Positions 48,408 to 56,065 of a stretch of DNA of 64,000 nt are shown here, piece by piece. How positions within the stretch are numbered: position 1 is the first letter of the stretch; each line of letters opens with the position of its first letter. The DNA is from Phycisphaeraceae bacterium (GTDB lineage Bacteria > Planctomycetota > Phycisphaerae > Phycisphaerales > UBA1924). Both the position numbers and the translations under genes were made by a program. The DNA is taken from assembly GCA_023898685.1 (NCBI GenBank), contig CP060234.1, positions 1,364,001 through 1,428,000 of the forward strand. Direction: 5' to 3'. The notes beneath the pieces were generated by a model. That model worked only from the letters and a program-made list of their open reading frames with translations. It did not search any database and had not been told where the DNA came from.

Positions 48408-49280
48408 CTACCGGCGAGCGGTGAGGACTCGGTCGTAGGCCTCGTGGTCCTTGAGCACCGAGATCTTCGACCAGCCCGCCTTTGCCGCGAGCGAGCGCAC
48501 GTCACCGGCTGTGCAGGCGGCGATCTCGATGAGGATCTCTCCGGCGTCGGCCAGCAGCGGGGGGGCGCTCTCGATGAGGGGGCGGACGTATTGCAGGCCG
48601 TCGCGGCCCGCGCGGAGGGCGAGGTGGGGCTCGTGGTTCTTGACGTTGGGCTCGACGGCGTCCCATTCGTGGTCGGGGATGTAGGGAGGGTTGGACACGA
48701 TCCAGTCGAAGGGGCCGTGGCCCGCAAGCGGGGCGAGCAGGTCGCCCTCGACGAACTCGATGCGGTCGGCGACGCCGTGCCGCTCGGTGTTCTCGCGGGC
48801 GAGGGCGAGGGCTTCGGGGGAGATATCGGTCGCGGTCATTCGGGCTCGTGGAAGGTGTTTGGCGAGGGCGACGGCGATGCAGCCCGAGCCCGTGCAGACG
48901 TCGGCGATGCGCGGCGGCCGCTCGGCGGCGCGTTCGCGCTGGAGGACGTGTTCGAGGATGGTCTCGGTGGATGGGCGCGGAATGAGCGCCCGGCGATCGG
49001 CCTTGAACGCCATTCCGAAGAACCAGGCCTCGCCCGTGAGGTACTGGATGGGTTCGTGGCTGAGCGCCCGCCGGACGAGATCGCGGAGGCGATCACGCTC
49101 ACCGGGCGAGGCGGGTCGGTCGGTTTCCATGTAGAGGCGGAGCCGGTCGCACCCGAGCACGTGGGAGAGGAGGATCTCGGCCGAGAGGCGCGGGCTGTCG
49201 AGGTCGCGCCTGGTGAAGGTCTCGGTCATCCAGTCGAGCAGACGGCGTGTGGTCCAGGTCTCGGCGGCTGGGGGGCTCAC
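48408..49280 (-). CDS. prmC: Peptide chain release factor N5-glutamine methyltransferase
   Basis: A 290-residue methyltransferase that modifies the GGQ glutamine of release factors. The N-terminal helical domain reads WTTRRLLDWMTETFTRRDLD followed by SPRLSAEILLSHVLG; the SAM domain has IADVCTGSGCIAVALAKHLP, ATDISPEALALARENTERH and the active-site IVSNPPYIP. ALIPRPSTETILEHVL is the family's RPETE-like block, here RPSTE. The GTG start at 49280 is preferred because it yields the usual W..R.LL.W opening. No prfA is next to it. It is divergent from the peroxidase gene. Confidence 0.94.
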   Translation of the reverse strand: MSPPAAETWTTRRLLDWMTETFTRRDLDSPRLSAEILLSHVLGCDRLRLYMETDRPASPGERDRLRDLVRRALSHEPIQYLTGEAWFFGMAFKADRRALIPRPSTETILEHVLQRERAAERPPRIADVCTGSGCIAVALAKHLPRARMTATDISPEALALARENTERHGVADRIEFVEGDLLAPLAGHGPFDWIVSNPPYIPDHEWDAVEPNVKNHEPHLALRAGRDGLQYVRPLIESAPPLLADAGEILIEIAACTAGDVRSLAAKAGWSKISVLKDHEAYDRVLTARR

Positions 49281-49440
49281 GCGGCGAGTGTATGGACGGG
49301 CGTTCGGGGCCGCGACACGGACCGATTGGGACACAATCCGGCGTGATTCCGGATTCGTGTGCAATAGGGCGAGCCTTGGCCCGTTGCAGCCCCGTTCACC
49401 GGCCCCGCGGGGGGCTCGTGGGAGCAAGAGGAGCTTCGAC

Positions 49441-51258
49441 ATGCGAATGCAGGTGTTTGGTCGGTCCGCGGTCGCGGGCCTCGCGGTGGGGCTGCCCGTC
49501 TTCTGCTGTGTCACCTCGGCGAATGGGCAGGGGACGTTGCCCCCGGTCCCGTTCCCCGCGGAGAACCAGTTCAGCGAGGCGAAGCGGGTGCTGGGGAAGA
49601 TGCTGTTCTGGGATGAGCAGCTCTCGACCGACAACACGAACGGGTGCGCGACGTGCCACATCCCGGCGTCGGGCGGGGCCGACCCCAGGTTCGCGGTCCA
49701 TCCCGGGCCCGACGGGGCGCTGGGGACACCCGACGATCTCTTCACTTCGCTCGGCCTGATCAATGCGGACGCCGCGGACGTGTACGAGCCCGACCCGACG
49801 TTCGGGCTCGACCGGCAGATGACGCCCCGGGCGGCGAACCCGTCGATCCTCGCGATGTATGCGCCCGAACTGTTCTGGGACGGGCGGGCTTCGAGCACCT
49901 TTGTCGACCCACAGACCGGGGCCACAGTGATCGCGAACGGCGGGGCGCTCGAGAGCCAGGCGGTCGGGCCGATCGTCTCCGACGTGGAGATGGCCCATGC
50001 CAGCCGCGACTGGGCGCAGGTCACCGCGAAGCTGCGCGGGGCGGTGCCGATGGCGCTGGCGTCGAACCTGACCGCCGACGTGGCCGCCGCGCTCGCCGGG
50101 CAGCCGGGCTACCCGGAGCTGTTCGCCGCGGCGTTCGGCGACGACGCGATCACGGCGGCGCGGATCGGGATGGCGATCGCGACGTACGAGCGCACGCTGG
50201 TGCCCGATCAGACGCCGTGGGACGGGTTCATCGCGGGCAACCCCGGCGCCATGACGCAGGGACAGATCCAGGGGTGGAATACGTTCAACGCGTCGGCGTG
50301 CCGGGTGTGCCACACCCCGCCGCTGTTCACCGACAGCGCGTTCCACAACATCGCGCTGCGGCCCAACAACCAGGACGTCGGCCGCGAGGGCGTGACCGGG
50401 ATCCAGCAGGACCGGGGCCGGTTCAAGACACCGTCGCTGCGCAACTCGGGGCTCAAGCGGACCCTGATGCACACGGGGCAGTTCAACAACGTGGGGCAGG
50501 TCTTCCCGTTCTATGCCGGCCCCGGCGCGCCCGGGAACCCGAACCGCGACCCGATCCTGCCGGCGCCGATCCCGCCCCAGGCCGTGCCCGCGGTGACCGA
50601 CTTCATCGTGAACGCGCTGACCGATCCTCGCGTGGTGAGCGAGACGTTCCCGTTCGATCGCCCGGCGTTGCACAGCGAGGGCCCGGCCAACCCGGCGATC
50701 GTGGCCCAGGGTGTCGCGGGCAGCGGGGGGATCGTGCCGCGGATGATCGCCAACCGCCCGCCCAACGTGGGCTTCGGCGAGTTCGCGATCGGGCTCGACG
50801 ACGCGCTCGCGGGCGCGACGGCGGAGGTGGCGATCTCGTTCAACCCGCCGGTCGGCGGCGTGGTGACGCCCGACCAGACGAGCGGCCCGATCGTGATCGG
50901 GGGGCTGGGCATCGGCAACGGCTTCGCGACGTTCCACTGGCCGATCCCCGCCGACCCGGCGTTGCAGGGCGAGCAGGTCTGGATGCAGTGGCGCGTGGAC
51001 GACCCCGGCGCCGCGGGCGGCGTGGCGCTCTCGCGGGCCGCGAGGCTCTCGCTGTTCTGCGGCGGGTGGTGCCCCGATGCGACCAACCCTTGCCCGGCGG
51101 ATCTGAACGGGGACGGCGTGCTCGACCTGCAGGACGTGCAGGCGTTCGTCGCGGCGTTCGTGGGCGGCGACCCGGTCGCGGACCTGAACGGGGACGGCGT
51201 GCTCGACCTGCGGGACGTGCAGACGTTCATCGCGGGGTTCACGGCCGGCTGCCCGTAG
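49441..51258 (+). CDS. Dihaem cytochrome c peroxidase/MauG family protein with C-terminal dockerin-like domain
   Basis: A 605-residue secreted protein. After a signal peptide (cleavage near SANGQ at 30) comes a CCP/MauG core: CATCH at residues 69-73, MTPRAANPSILAMYAPELFW followed by DGRAS, SDVEMAH, IATYERTLVP, the second haem site CRVCH at 287-291 and RFKTPSLRNSGLKRTLMHTG. These haem enzymes reduce peroxide or oxidise substrates in the periplasm. Residues 490-550 are an extra beta region. The last 50 residues are two EF-hand loops (DLNGDGVLDLQDVQAFVAAF; DLNGDGVLDLRDVQTFIAGF), a dockerin-like pair. Joining a redox enzyme to such a tail is uncommon and suggests a surface-attached complex. A terminator follows. 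Confidence 0.92.
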   Translation: MRMQVFGRSAVAGLAVGLPVFCCVTSANGQGTLPPVPFPAENQFSEAKRVLGKMLFWDEQLSTDNTNGCATCHIPASGGADPRFAVHPGPDGALGTPDDLFTSLGLINADAADVYEPDPTFGLDRQMTPRAANPSILAMYAPELFWDGRASSTFVDPQTGATVIANGGALESQAVGPIVSDVEMAHASRDWAQVTAKLRGAVPMALASNLTADVAAALAGQPGYPELFAAAFGDDAITAARIGMAIATYERTLVPDQTPWDGFIAGNPGAMTQGQIQGWNTFNASACRVCHTPPLFTDSAFHNIALRPNNQDVGREGVTGIQQDRGRFKTPSLRNSGLKRTLMHTGQFNNVGQVFPFYAGPGAPGNPNRDPILPAPIPPQAVPAVTDFIVNALTDPRVVSETFPFDRPALHSEGPANPAIVAQGVAGSGGIVPRMIANRPPNVGFGEFAIGLDDALAGATAEVAISFNPPVGGVVTPDQTSGPIVIGGLGIGNGFATFHWPIPADPALQGEQVWMQWRVDDPGAAGGVALSRAARLSLFCGGWCPDATNPCPADLNGDGVLDLQDVQAFVAAFVGGDPVADLNGDGVLDLRDVQTFIAGFTAGCP

Positions 51259-51285
51259 GGTTCCGCGGCATCCGATCATCACCGA

Positions 51286-51310
51286 CCCCCGCACACGCGG
51301 GGGCCCTTTT
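51286..51310 (+). terminator. Rho-independent terminator
   Basis: CCCCCGC at 51286-51292 pairs with GCGGGGG at 51297-51303 around ACAC, followed by CCCTTTT. It ends the peroxidase transcript 28 bases after its stop. Confidence 0.85.
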
Positions 51311-51352
51311 CATTTCGGCGCTTCGGGGGCGTGGAGCCGCTACGCTCCGTTC

Positions 51353-52342
51353 ATGACCACACGCCGATACATCGCCGAGATGGAGCCCTCGCAGCGCGTC
51401 GAGGGTGTGTTCGCCATCGCCAACGCCCAGATGGGGCGGACCAGGCAGGACAAGCCTTATCTGCGTTGCCTGCTGAGCGACAAGTCGGGCGAGGCGCCGG
51501 CGCGGATGTGGTCGATCGACGAGGCGACGTTCAAGGGCCTCCCGGTCGACGGGTTCGTGTGGATCGAGGGCGAAGCGCAGGCCTATCAGGGCCAGCTCCA
51601 GATCATCATCCACCAGGTGCAGTCCCACGAGCCCACGGTGGAGCAGATGAAGGAGCTGCTGCCGGTCACGAGCCGCGACATCGGGGAGATGTGGGACGAG
51701 CTGGTGCGGCTCATGGGTTCGCTGTCGCACCCCGGGATGAAGGCGCTGGGCGAGCTGTTCCTCGAGGACGAGTACTTCGTCGAGGCGTTCAAGCGGGCGC
51801 CCGCGGCGAAGGCGCTGCACCACAGCCATCTGGGTGGGCTGCTCGAGCACACGGTGACCCTGATGCAGATCGCGGACAGGATCTGCCCGCTGTATCCCCG
51901 GATCAGCCGGGACCTGGTGGTGATGGGGTGCTTCCTGCAGGACATCGGCAAGACGCGGGAGCTGCGGTACGACCGGGCGTTCGCCTACACCGACATGGGC
52001 GAACTGATCGGGCACATCGTCGAGGGCACGCACATGCTGCGTGACAAGTGCGAGCTGCTGATGCGAGAGAAGGGCGTGCGGCTGCCGGCGGGGGCGGCGA
52101 TGGTGCTCGAACACATCATCCTCAGCCACCACAACCTGCCGGAGCACGGGGCGGCCAAGCCCCCGATGACGCCCGAAGCGGTGCTGGTGGCCCACATCGA
52201 CGCGCTGGACGCGAAGACCGTGATCGCGCTCGACGCGGCGAGGCCCGAGCAGGCGGCGGCGGCGGACTTGGGCGGGAACTTCACCGACCGGAGCTGGGCG
52301 CTTGGGGTGAAGCTGTACCGGCCCGATCCGCTGGGGGCGTGA
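51353..52342 (+). CDS. YhaM-like 3'-5' exoribonuclease (OB fold + HD domain)
   Basis: A 329-residue protein with an N-terminal OB fold (VEGVFAIANAQMGRTRQDKP; ARMWSIDEATFKGLPVDGFV) and a C-terminal HD-type domain (HHSHLGGLLEHTVTLMQIAD; RISRDLVVMGCF; GHIVEGTHMLRDKC; LEHIILSHH). This order matches YhaM-family RNases. The metal-binding HD doublet, normally LHDIGK, reads LQDIGK here (Gln196-Asp197), so one metal ligand is replaced and activity may be altered. TACGCT at 51341-51346 ends six bases before the ATG with no ribosome site. It stands alone downstream of a terminator. Confidence 0.85.
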   Translation: MTTRRYIAEMEPSQRVEGVFAIANAQMGRTRQDKPYLRCLLSDKSGEAPARMWSIDEATFKGLPVDGFVWIEGEAQAYQGQLQIIIHQVQSHEPTVEQMKELLPVTSRDIGEMWDELVRLMGSLSHPGMKALGELFLEDEYFVEAFKRAPAAKALHHSHLGGLLEHTVTLMQIADRICPLYPRISRDLVVMGCFLQDIGKTRELRYDRAFAYTDMGELIGHIVEGTHMLRDKCELLMREKGVRLPAGAAMVLEHIILSHHNLPEHGAAKPPMTPEAVLVAHIDALDAKTVIALDAARPEQAAAADLGGNFTDRSWALGVKLYRPDPLGA

Positions 52343-52359
52343 GGGGCACTGAAGAGGGC

Positions 52360-52393
52360 TTCACCACAGAGGCACAGAGGGCACAGAGGGAAG
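52360..52393. repeat. Single arm of the CACAGAGG-type repeat
   Basis: TTCACCACAGAGGCACAGAG with a further GGCACAGAGGG, the same sequence as the left arm of the repeat at 30076. No complementary arm is found before the next gene. It lies just after the exoribonuclease stop. Confidence 0.8.
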
Positions 52394-52563
52394 ACTGTGC
52401 TGGGATATCTGCGCATCCGCCCGCCGATGCTCATGCCGATTGTCGTTGAACGCTGCGCGACGAGCCCGAAGCGCGAGCGATGGAGGCACGTGCGTGCGGA
52501 CCGAATCGTGTCGCTGGCGCTTCACGCTCTGACAGAGAATGGCAATACCTGATCGAAAAGAAC

Positions 52564-52583
52564 ACCCGGGCTCGCGCCCGGGT
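52564..52583 (-). terminator. Terminator for the Ser/Thr kinase gene
   Basis: An 8-bp perfect stem, ACCCGGGC with GCCCGGGT around a TCGC loop; on the minus strand it is followed by GTTCTTTTCG. It lies 38 bases beyond the kinase stop. Confidence 0.75.
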
Positions 52584-52621
52584 CTCGTTGTGGCCTCGTG
52601 TTGTACCGCTGCGGAAGAAGA

Positions 52622-55162
52622 TCAGTCCGATGGGGGGATCTCGGCCGGCGCGGGCGGGGCGGGCTCCGCCGGCGGTGTCGCGGCGGCCGGGGCCTGGGCG
52701 ATGAAGTCGCGGGCGAGCTCGTCGACACGGGTGTTGGCCGAATCGAATATCAGCGTGCACGTGGCGCTGACGAGCAGGTATTGGCGGGTGTCCTTGTCAT
52801 CACCCCGGCCGACCCACCAGACGGCATCGACGCCCCTGTCGTTGCGGACGTAGTCCCGGAGCTCGTTGTCAAAGTTCTCGTCGTTGAGGGTCCGCTCGTT
52901 GCGCATCCTGATCAGGGCGGCGACGGTCGAGACGTCGCTCTGGAGGCTCTCGGTGTCGCCCGAGACGACGTTGCTGATCAGGCGGACGCCCGCGTCGGTG
53001 AGGTCGGCGCGGGCGGCGTCGATCTCCTGCTGGAGGCCCTTGTCGAGCGGCGGGCGGAACCCGCAGACCAGGACGAGGCCCAAGCCGTCGAGCGGGCGGT
53101 CCGGGGCGGGGACGAGGCCGGCGACCGGCGGCACGGGTGCGACCTCGGCGATGCCCGCGGGCGCCCCGTCGGTCGTATCGCCGAACGCGTCGTCGAGCTG
53201 GTCCAGATTCCCGGCGGTGATGCGGGCGAGCTCGGCCTGCTTGGCTGCTTCGGCGAGGGCGGCCTGTTCCTGCCGGTCGATGATGTACTGGGTCTGCTGG
53301 CGATGAGCGCCGGAGTAGAGCAGCGAAGCGACCACGCCGCCGACGGCGACGAGGAGCATCACAACCGCGACGACGACGCCCGCATTCACGCCGGAAGGCT
53401 CGTAGCGGCGCGTGCGGCCGCCCGCGAGGCGGGTCGGGCCGTAGGCGGGATTCGGGCGGCCCCGGTGGCGAGCAATGCGGCTGCGGCGTTCTTCGATGCG
53501 GCGGCGCGCGCTGGCGAGCTGCTCGGCGGCGGTGCGGCGCTGCTCGGGGGGCGTGAGCGGGCGAGCGGGCCTGGCCGCGGCGAAACCGGCGGCCGCAAAG
53601 CCGGGGCTCGGCGGGGTGGCGCGGTGATGCTCGTCCACCTCATACCGCCCGGACCACCAGTTGGCGAGGCGGAGCTTGGGATGGCGTGGAGCCTGCTCGC
53701 CGAACGGCGCCTGCGGTTGCCGCGGCGGATTGCGCGGCGGGATCGGGCTCGCGGCGGCGGCGACCGAGACAGGCTCGGGGCTCGCGGGCGCCGCGGCTTG
53801 GGGCGCGTTGAACGACGCGGGCTCGGGCATCGAGACCGCCTCGGGCATCGCCGTCCCGCCCCTCATGCTGGGCAGATCGGCGGGCTTGACGCTGAACGGA
53901 TCCTCGGCCGCTGCGACGACGCGGAGATCGTCGAGCATCGCGTGGGCGGTGGCGTAGCGCTTGTCGTAGTCGGTCATCGCCCGGCGGATGATCCAGCGGA
54001 TCGCCTCGGGGCAGCGCTTGGAGACCTGGCTCAGCCCGCCGTGGGCGGGGAAGGAGTTCTCGATCACCGAGTAGAGCACGGCGCCGGCGGCGTAGACGTC
54101 GAACTTCGCGCCGTCGATCTGGTGGACCTTGACGCCGCGGAGGGCCTGGCGGACCAGTTCGGGGTCGCGGAAGTACTCGGTGCCGTGGGTGGTCAGCGTC
54201 ATCGCGCTGCGCAGGGGCGTGATGAGCCCGAAGTCGACGAGGTGGGCCTTTCCGCGGCCGAGGGCGGGGTCGGGGGTGCGGTCGACGATGAGGTTGTCGG
54301 GCTTGACGTCCTTGTGCCAGAGGCCGCCGCGGTGGTAGAGGTCGAGCGATTCGAGCAGGTCGGAGGCGTAGCCGATGGCGAGCTTCATGCCGCGCGGATC
54401 GAGCCCGTCGCCGTCGGCGTGGAGGCGCTGGGTGACGATCGTGAGCGAGTCGCCCGGCACGTAGCGCATGACGTAGTAGAAGCGCTGCTCGTTGAGTTCA
54501 TGCTCGAGTACGAGGCCCATCTTCTTGGCGGCGTCGAGGGCCCGGCTCTCGCGGACGATCTGCGGGAGGCTCGAGCCGTCGGTGAGGCTGAAGGTCTTGA
54601 TGACGACGCGCTCGACGCCCGTGTGGCCCTGGCGGTCGAAGGCGGCGCGCTTGAGCGCGTCGGGCTCGGCGATGTAGAGCTTGCCGCCCGACCCGCCCCC
54701 CGGGAGCGAGCCGACGATGGTGTAGCCCTCGAACAGGCCCTGACGCTTGGAGGGTTTGTCGCGGCCCGGGGCGTCGGCCACGGCCTGGGGGAGGCGGTGC
54801 TCGAGGCCCTCGGTGACGCCCCCCAGCCCGATGAGGCGGAGCGGATGCCCGATGGCGATGCGGTAGAGGCAGCCGCCGATGGTCTTGCACTCGCCGGTGA
54901 AGGCCCGGCCGAAGTGGGCCGACGCCGACCAGCGTCCGATGACGACGTTCAGGAGGATGAGGGGGATGAAGACGACCGAGACGATGAGGGCGCCGACGAG
55001 GCGGAAGCAGTCGGCGATCCAGGCGCCGACGACGCGGAAGATGTGGGAGATGACACGCCAGATGACCCGGCCCAGGACGATGATCGCGAAGATGCCGATG
55101 CCGATCGCCGCGGCGACGGCCAGAATCACAAACGGGACCGCGATGATTCCACCTCCGCCCAT
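52622..55162 (-). CDS. Membrane-bound Ser/Thr protein kinase
   Basis: An 846-residue kinase. Residues 6-76 hold two hydrophobic segments (VPFVILAVAAAIGIGIFAII; RLVGALIVSVVFIPLILLNV). The kinase domain spans about 145-415: glycine-rich loop GSLPGGGSGG, Lys189 in VVIKTF, the catalytic loop HKDVKPDN with Asp285 (HKD replaces the usual HRD), and DFG at 310-312. A Pro/Ala-rich linker follows, then a third membrane helix at 593-617 and an extracytoplasmic C-terminal region with repeated acidic helices. Because there are three membrane spans, the kinase and the C-terminal region are predicted on opposite sides of the membrane. It is 60 bases downstream of a sigma factor gene and probably cotranscribed; the sigma factor is a candidate partner or substrate. 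Confidence 0.9.
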   Translation of the reverse strand: MGGGGIIAVPFVILAVAAAIGIGIFAIIVLGRVIWRVISHIFRVVGAWIADCFRLVGALIVSVVFIPLILLNVVIGRWSASAHFGRAFTGECKTIGGCLYRIAIGHPLRLIGLGGVTEGLEHRLPQAVADAPGRDKPSKRQGLFEGYTIVGSLPGGGSGGKLYIAEPDALKRAAFDRQGHTGVERVVIKTFSLTDGSSLPQIVRESRALDAAKKMGLVLEHELNEQRFYYVMRYVPGDSLTIVTQRLHADGDGLDPRGMKLAIGYASDLLESLDLYHRGGLWHKDVKPDNLIVDRTPDPALGRGKAHLVDFGLITPLRSAMTLTTHGTEYFRDPELVRQALRGVKVHQIDGAKFDVYAAGAVLYSVIENSFPAHGGLSQVSKRCPEAIRWIIRRAMTDYDKRYATAHAMLDDLRVVAAAEDPFSVKPADLPSMRGGTAMPEAVSMPEPASFNAPQAAAPASPEPVSVAAAASPIPPRNPPRQPQAPFGEQAPRHPKLRLANWWSGRYEVDEHHRATPPSPGFAAAGFAAARPARPLTPPEQRRTAAEQLASARRRIEERRSRIARHRGRPNPAYGPTRLAGGRTRRYEPSGVNAGVVVAVVMLLVAVGGVVASLLYSGAHRQQTQYIIDRQEQAALAEAAKQAELARITAGNLDQLDDAFGDTTDGAPAGIAEVAPVPPVAGLVPAPDRPLDGLGLVLVCGFRPPLDKGLQQEIDAARADLTDAGVRLISNVVSGDTESLQSDVSTVAALIRMRNERTLNDENFDNELRDYVRNDRGVDAVWWVGRGDDKDTRQYLLVSATCTLIFDSANTRVDELARDFIAQAPAAATPPAEPAPPAPAEIPPSD

Positions 55163-55222
55163 GTCCGCCCTCTGCGCGCTGCCCGCGCTCGTCCTGCCGG
55201 GGGCGGGCGTCGCTCCCCGTGC

Positions 55223-55987
55223 TCAGTCGCTGAGCCCCATTTCGTCCGCCCGCCTCAGTTCCATCTGCCGGTGATAGATCTCCCCGATCGCCTCGTCGAA
55301 GAGCGCATCATCCGGCTTGTCACCCGATGGATTGGGATTGAGGACCAGGCCGTTTCGCTCGGCCTCCTTGTATTCATCCTCGGTGAACGAGTAGGTCGAC
55401 ATGACCTCGGCCAGCGCTGACCTGAGCAGATCCCGAACTTTGGCGAGCCGCCGGCTGACGGTGGGCTCGCTCACCCCGATCTGGGCCGCGACCTCCTTGC
55501 CGCTGAGCCCGTCGAAGACCCGCATCCGATAAATCGAGAACTCGGTGAAGTCGCAGTCCTTCTCGACCTTGCGGATCGCCGCGGAGACCTTGGACCGGAA
55601 GATCGCGGCCTCGTAGGCGGCATCGGCGCTCTCGGCGGCGGCGGCGACCATCCAGTTCTCGTCGAGGGCGGCCTTGGCCCTGCCGCCGCCCCGCTTGAGG
55701 GCCATGCGTCGGTCCATCTCGTCGCCCAGCACGTGCTTGGCGATCGCGAGCAGCCAGGTGCTGAAACGGGCGCCGCGGGCGGGATCGAAGCGGTCGATCG
55801 AGTTGGAGAGGGCGGCGAGGGTCTCCTGGGAGAGGTCGCGGACGGTCTCCTGGCCGATCCGGCCCCGCCCCCATCGGGTGAGCTGGGCGCGGAGGACGGG
55901 CCCGAATGTTTCCCAGAGCTCGAACCAGGCGGCCTCGTCGTTGGCGCGGAGGCGGTTGAGAAAGCCGGTGGTCATCGAGCTGAGCAT
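55223..55987 (-). CDS. ECF-like RNA polymerase sigma factor with C-terminal extension
   Basis: A 254-residue sigma-70 family protein. Region 2 reads AWFELWETFGPVLRAQLTRW, LSQETLAALSNSIDRFDPAR and GARFSTWLLAIAKHVLGDEM; region 4 reads FTEFSIYRMRVFDGLSGKEV and AAQIGVSEPTVSRRLAKVRD. About 60 acidic residues follow region 4 (STYSFTEDEYKEAERNGLVL onward), longer than a basic ECF factor, and may be where regulation acts. GGAGG lies four bases before the ATG. Its neighbour is a membrane Ser/Thr kinase gene, an arrangement known in planctomycetes where no anti-sigma gene is present. Its target promoters are unknown. Confidence 0.88.
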   Translation of the reverse strand: MLSSMTTGFLNRLRANDEAAWFELWETFGPVLRAQLTRWGRGRIGQETVRDLSQETLAALSNSIDRFDPARGARFSTWLLAIAKHVLGDEMDRRMALKRGGGRAKAALDENWMVAAAAESADAAYEAAIFRSKVSAAIRKVEKDCDFTEFSIYRMRVFDGLSGKEVAAQIGVSEPTVSRRLAKVRDLLRSALAEVMSTYSFTEDEYKEAERNGLVLNPNPSGDKPDDALFDEAIGEIYHRQMELRRADEMGLSD

Positions 55988-56065
55988 GGGGCCTCCGTTG
56001 CCCGGAGTGTATCCGGGGCCCGGCGGATTCCGGAGCGTGTTGGGGAGAGTCGGGGCGCCCCGATG

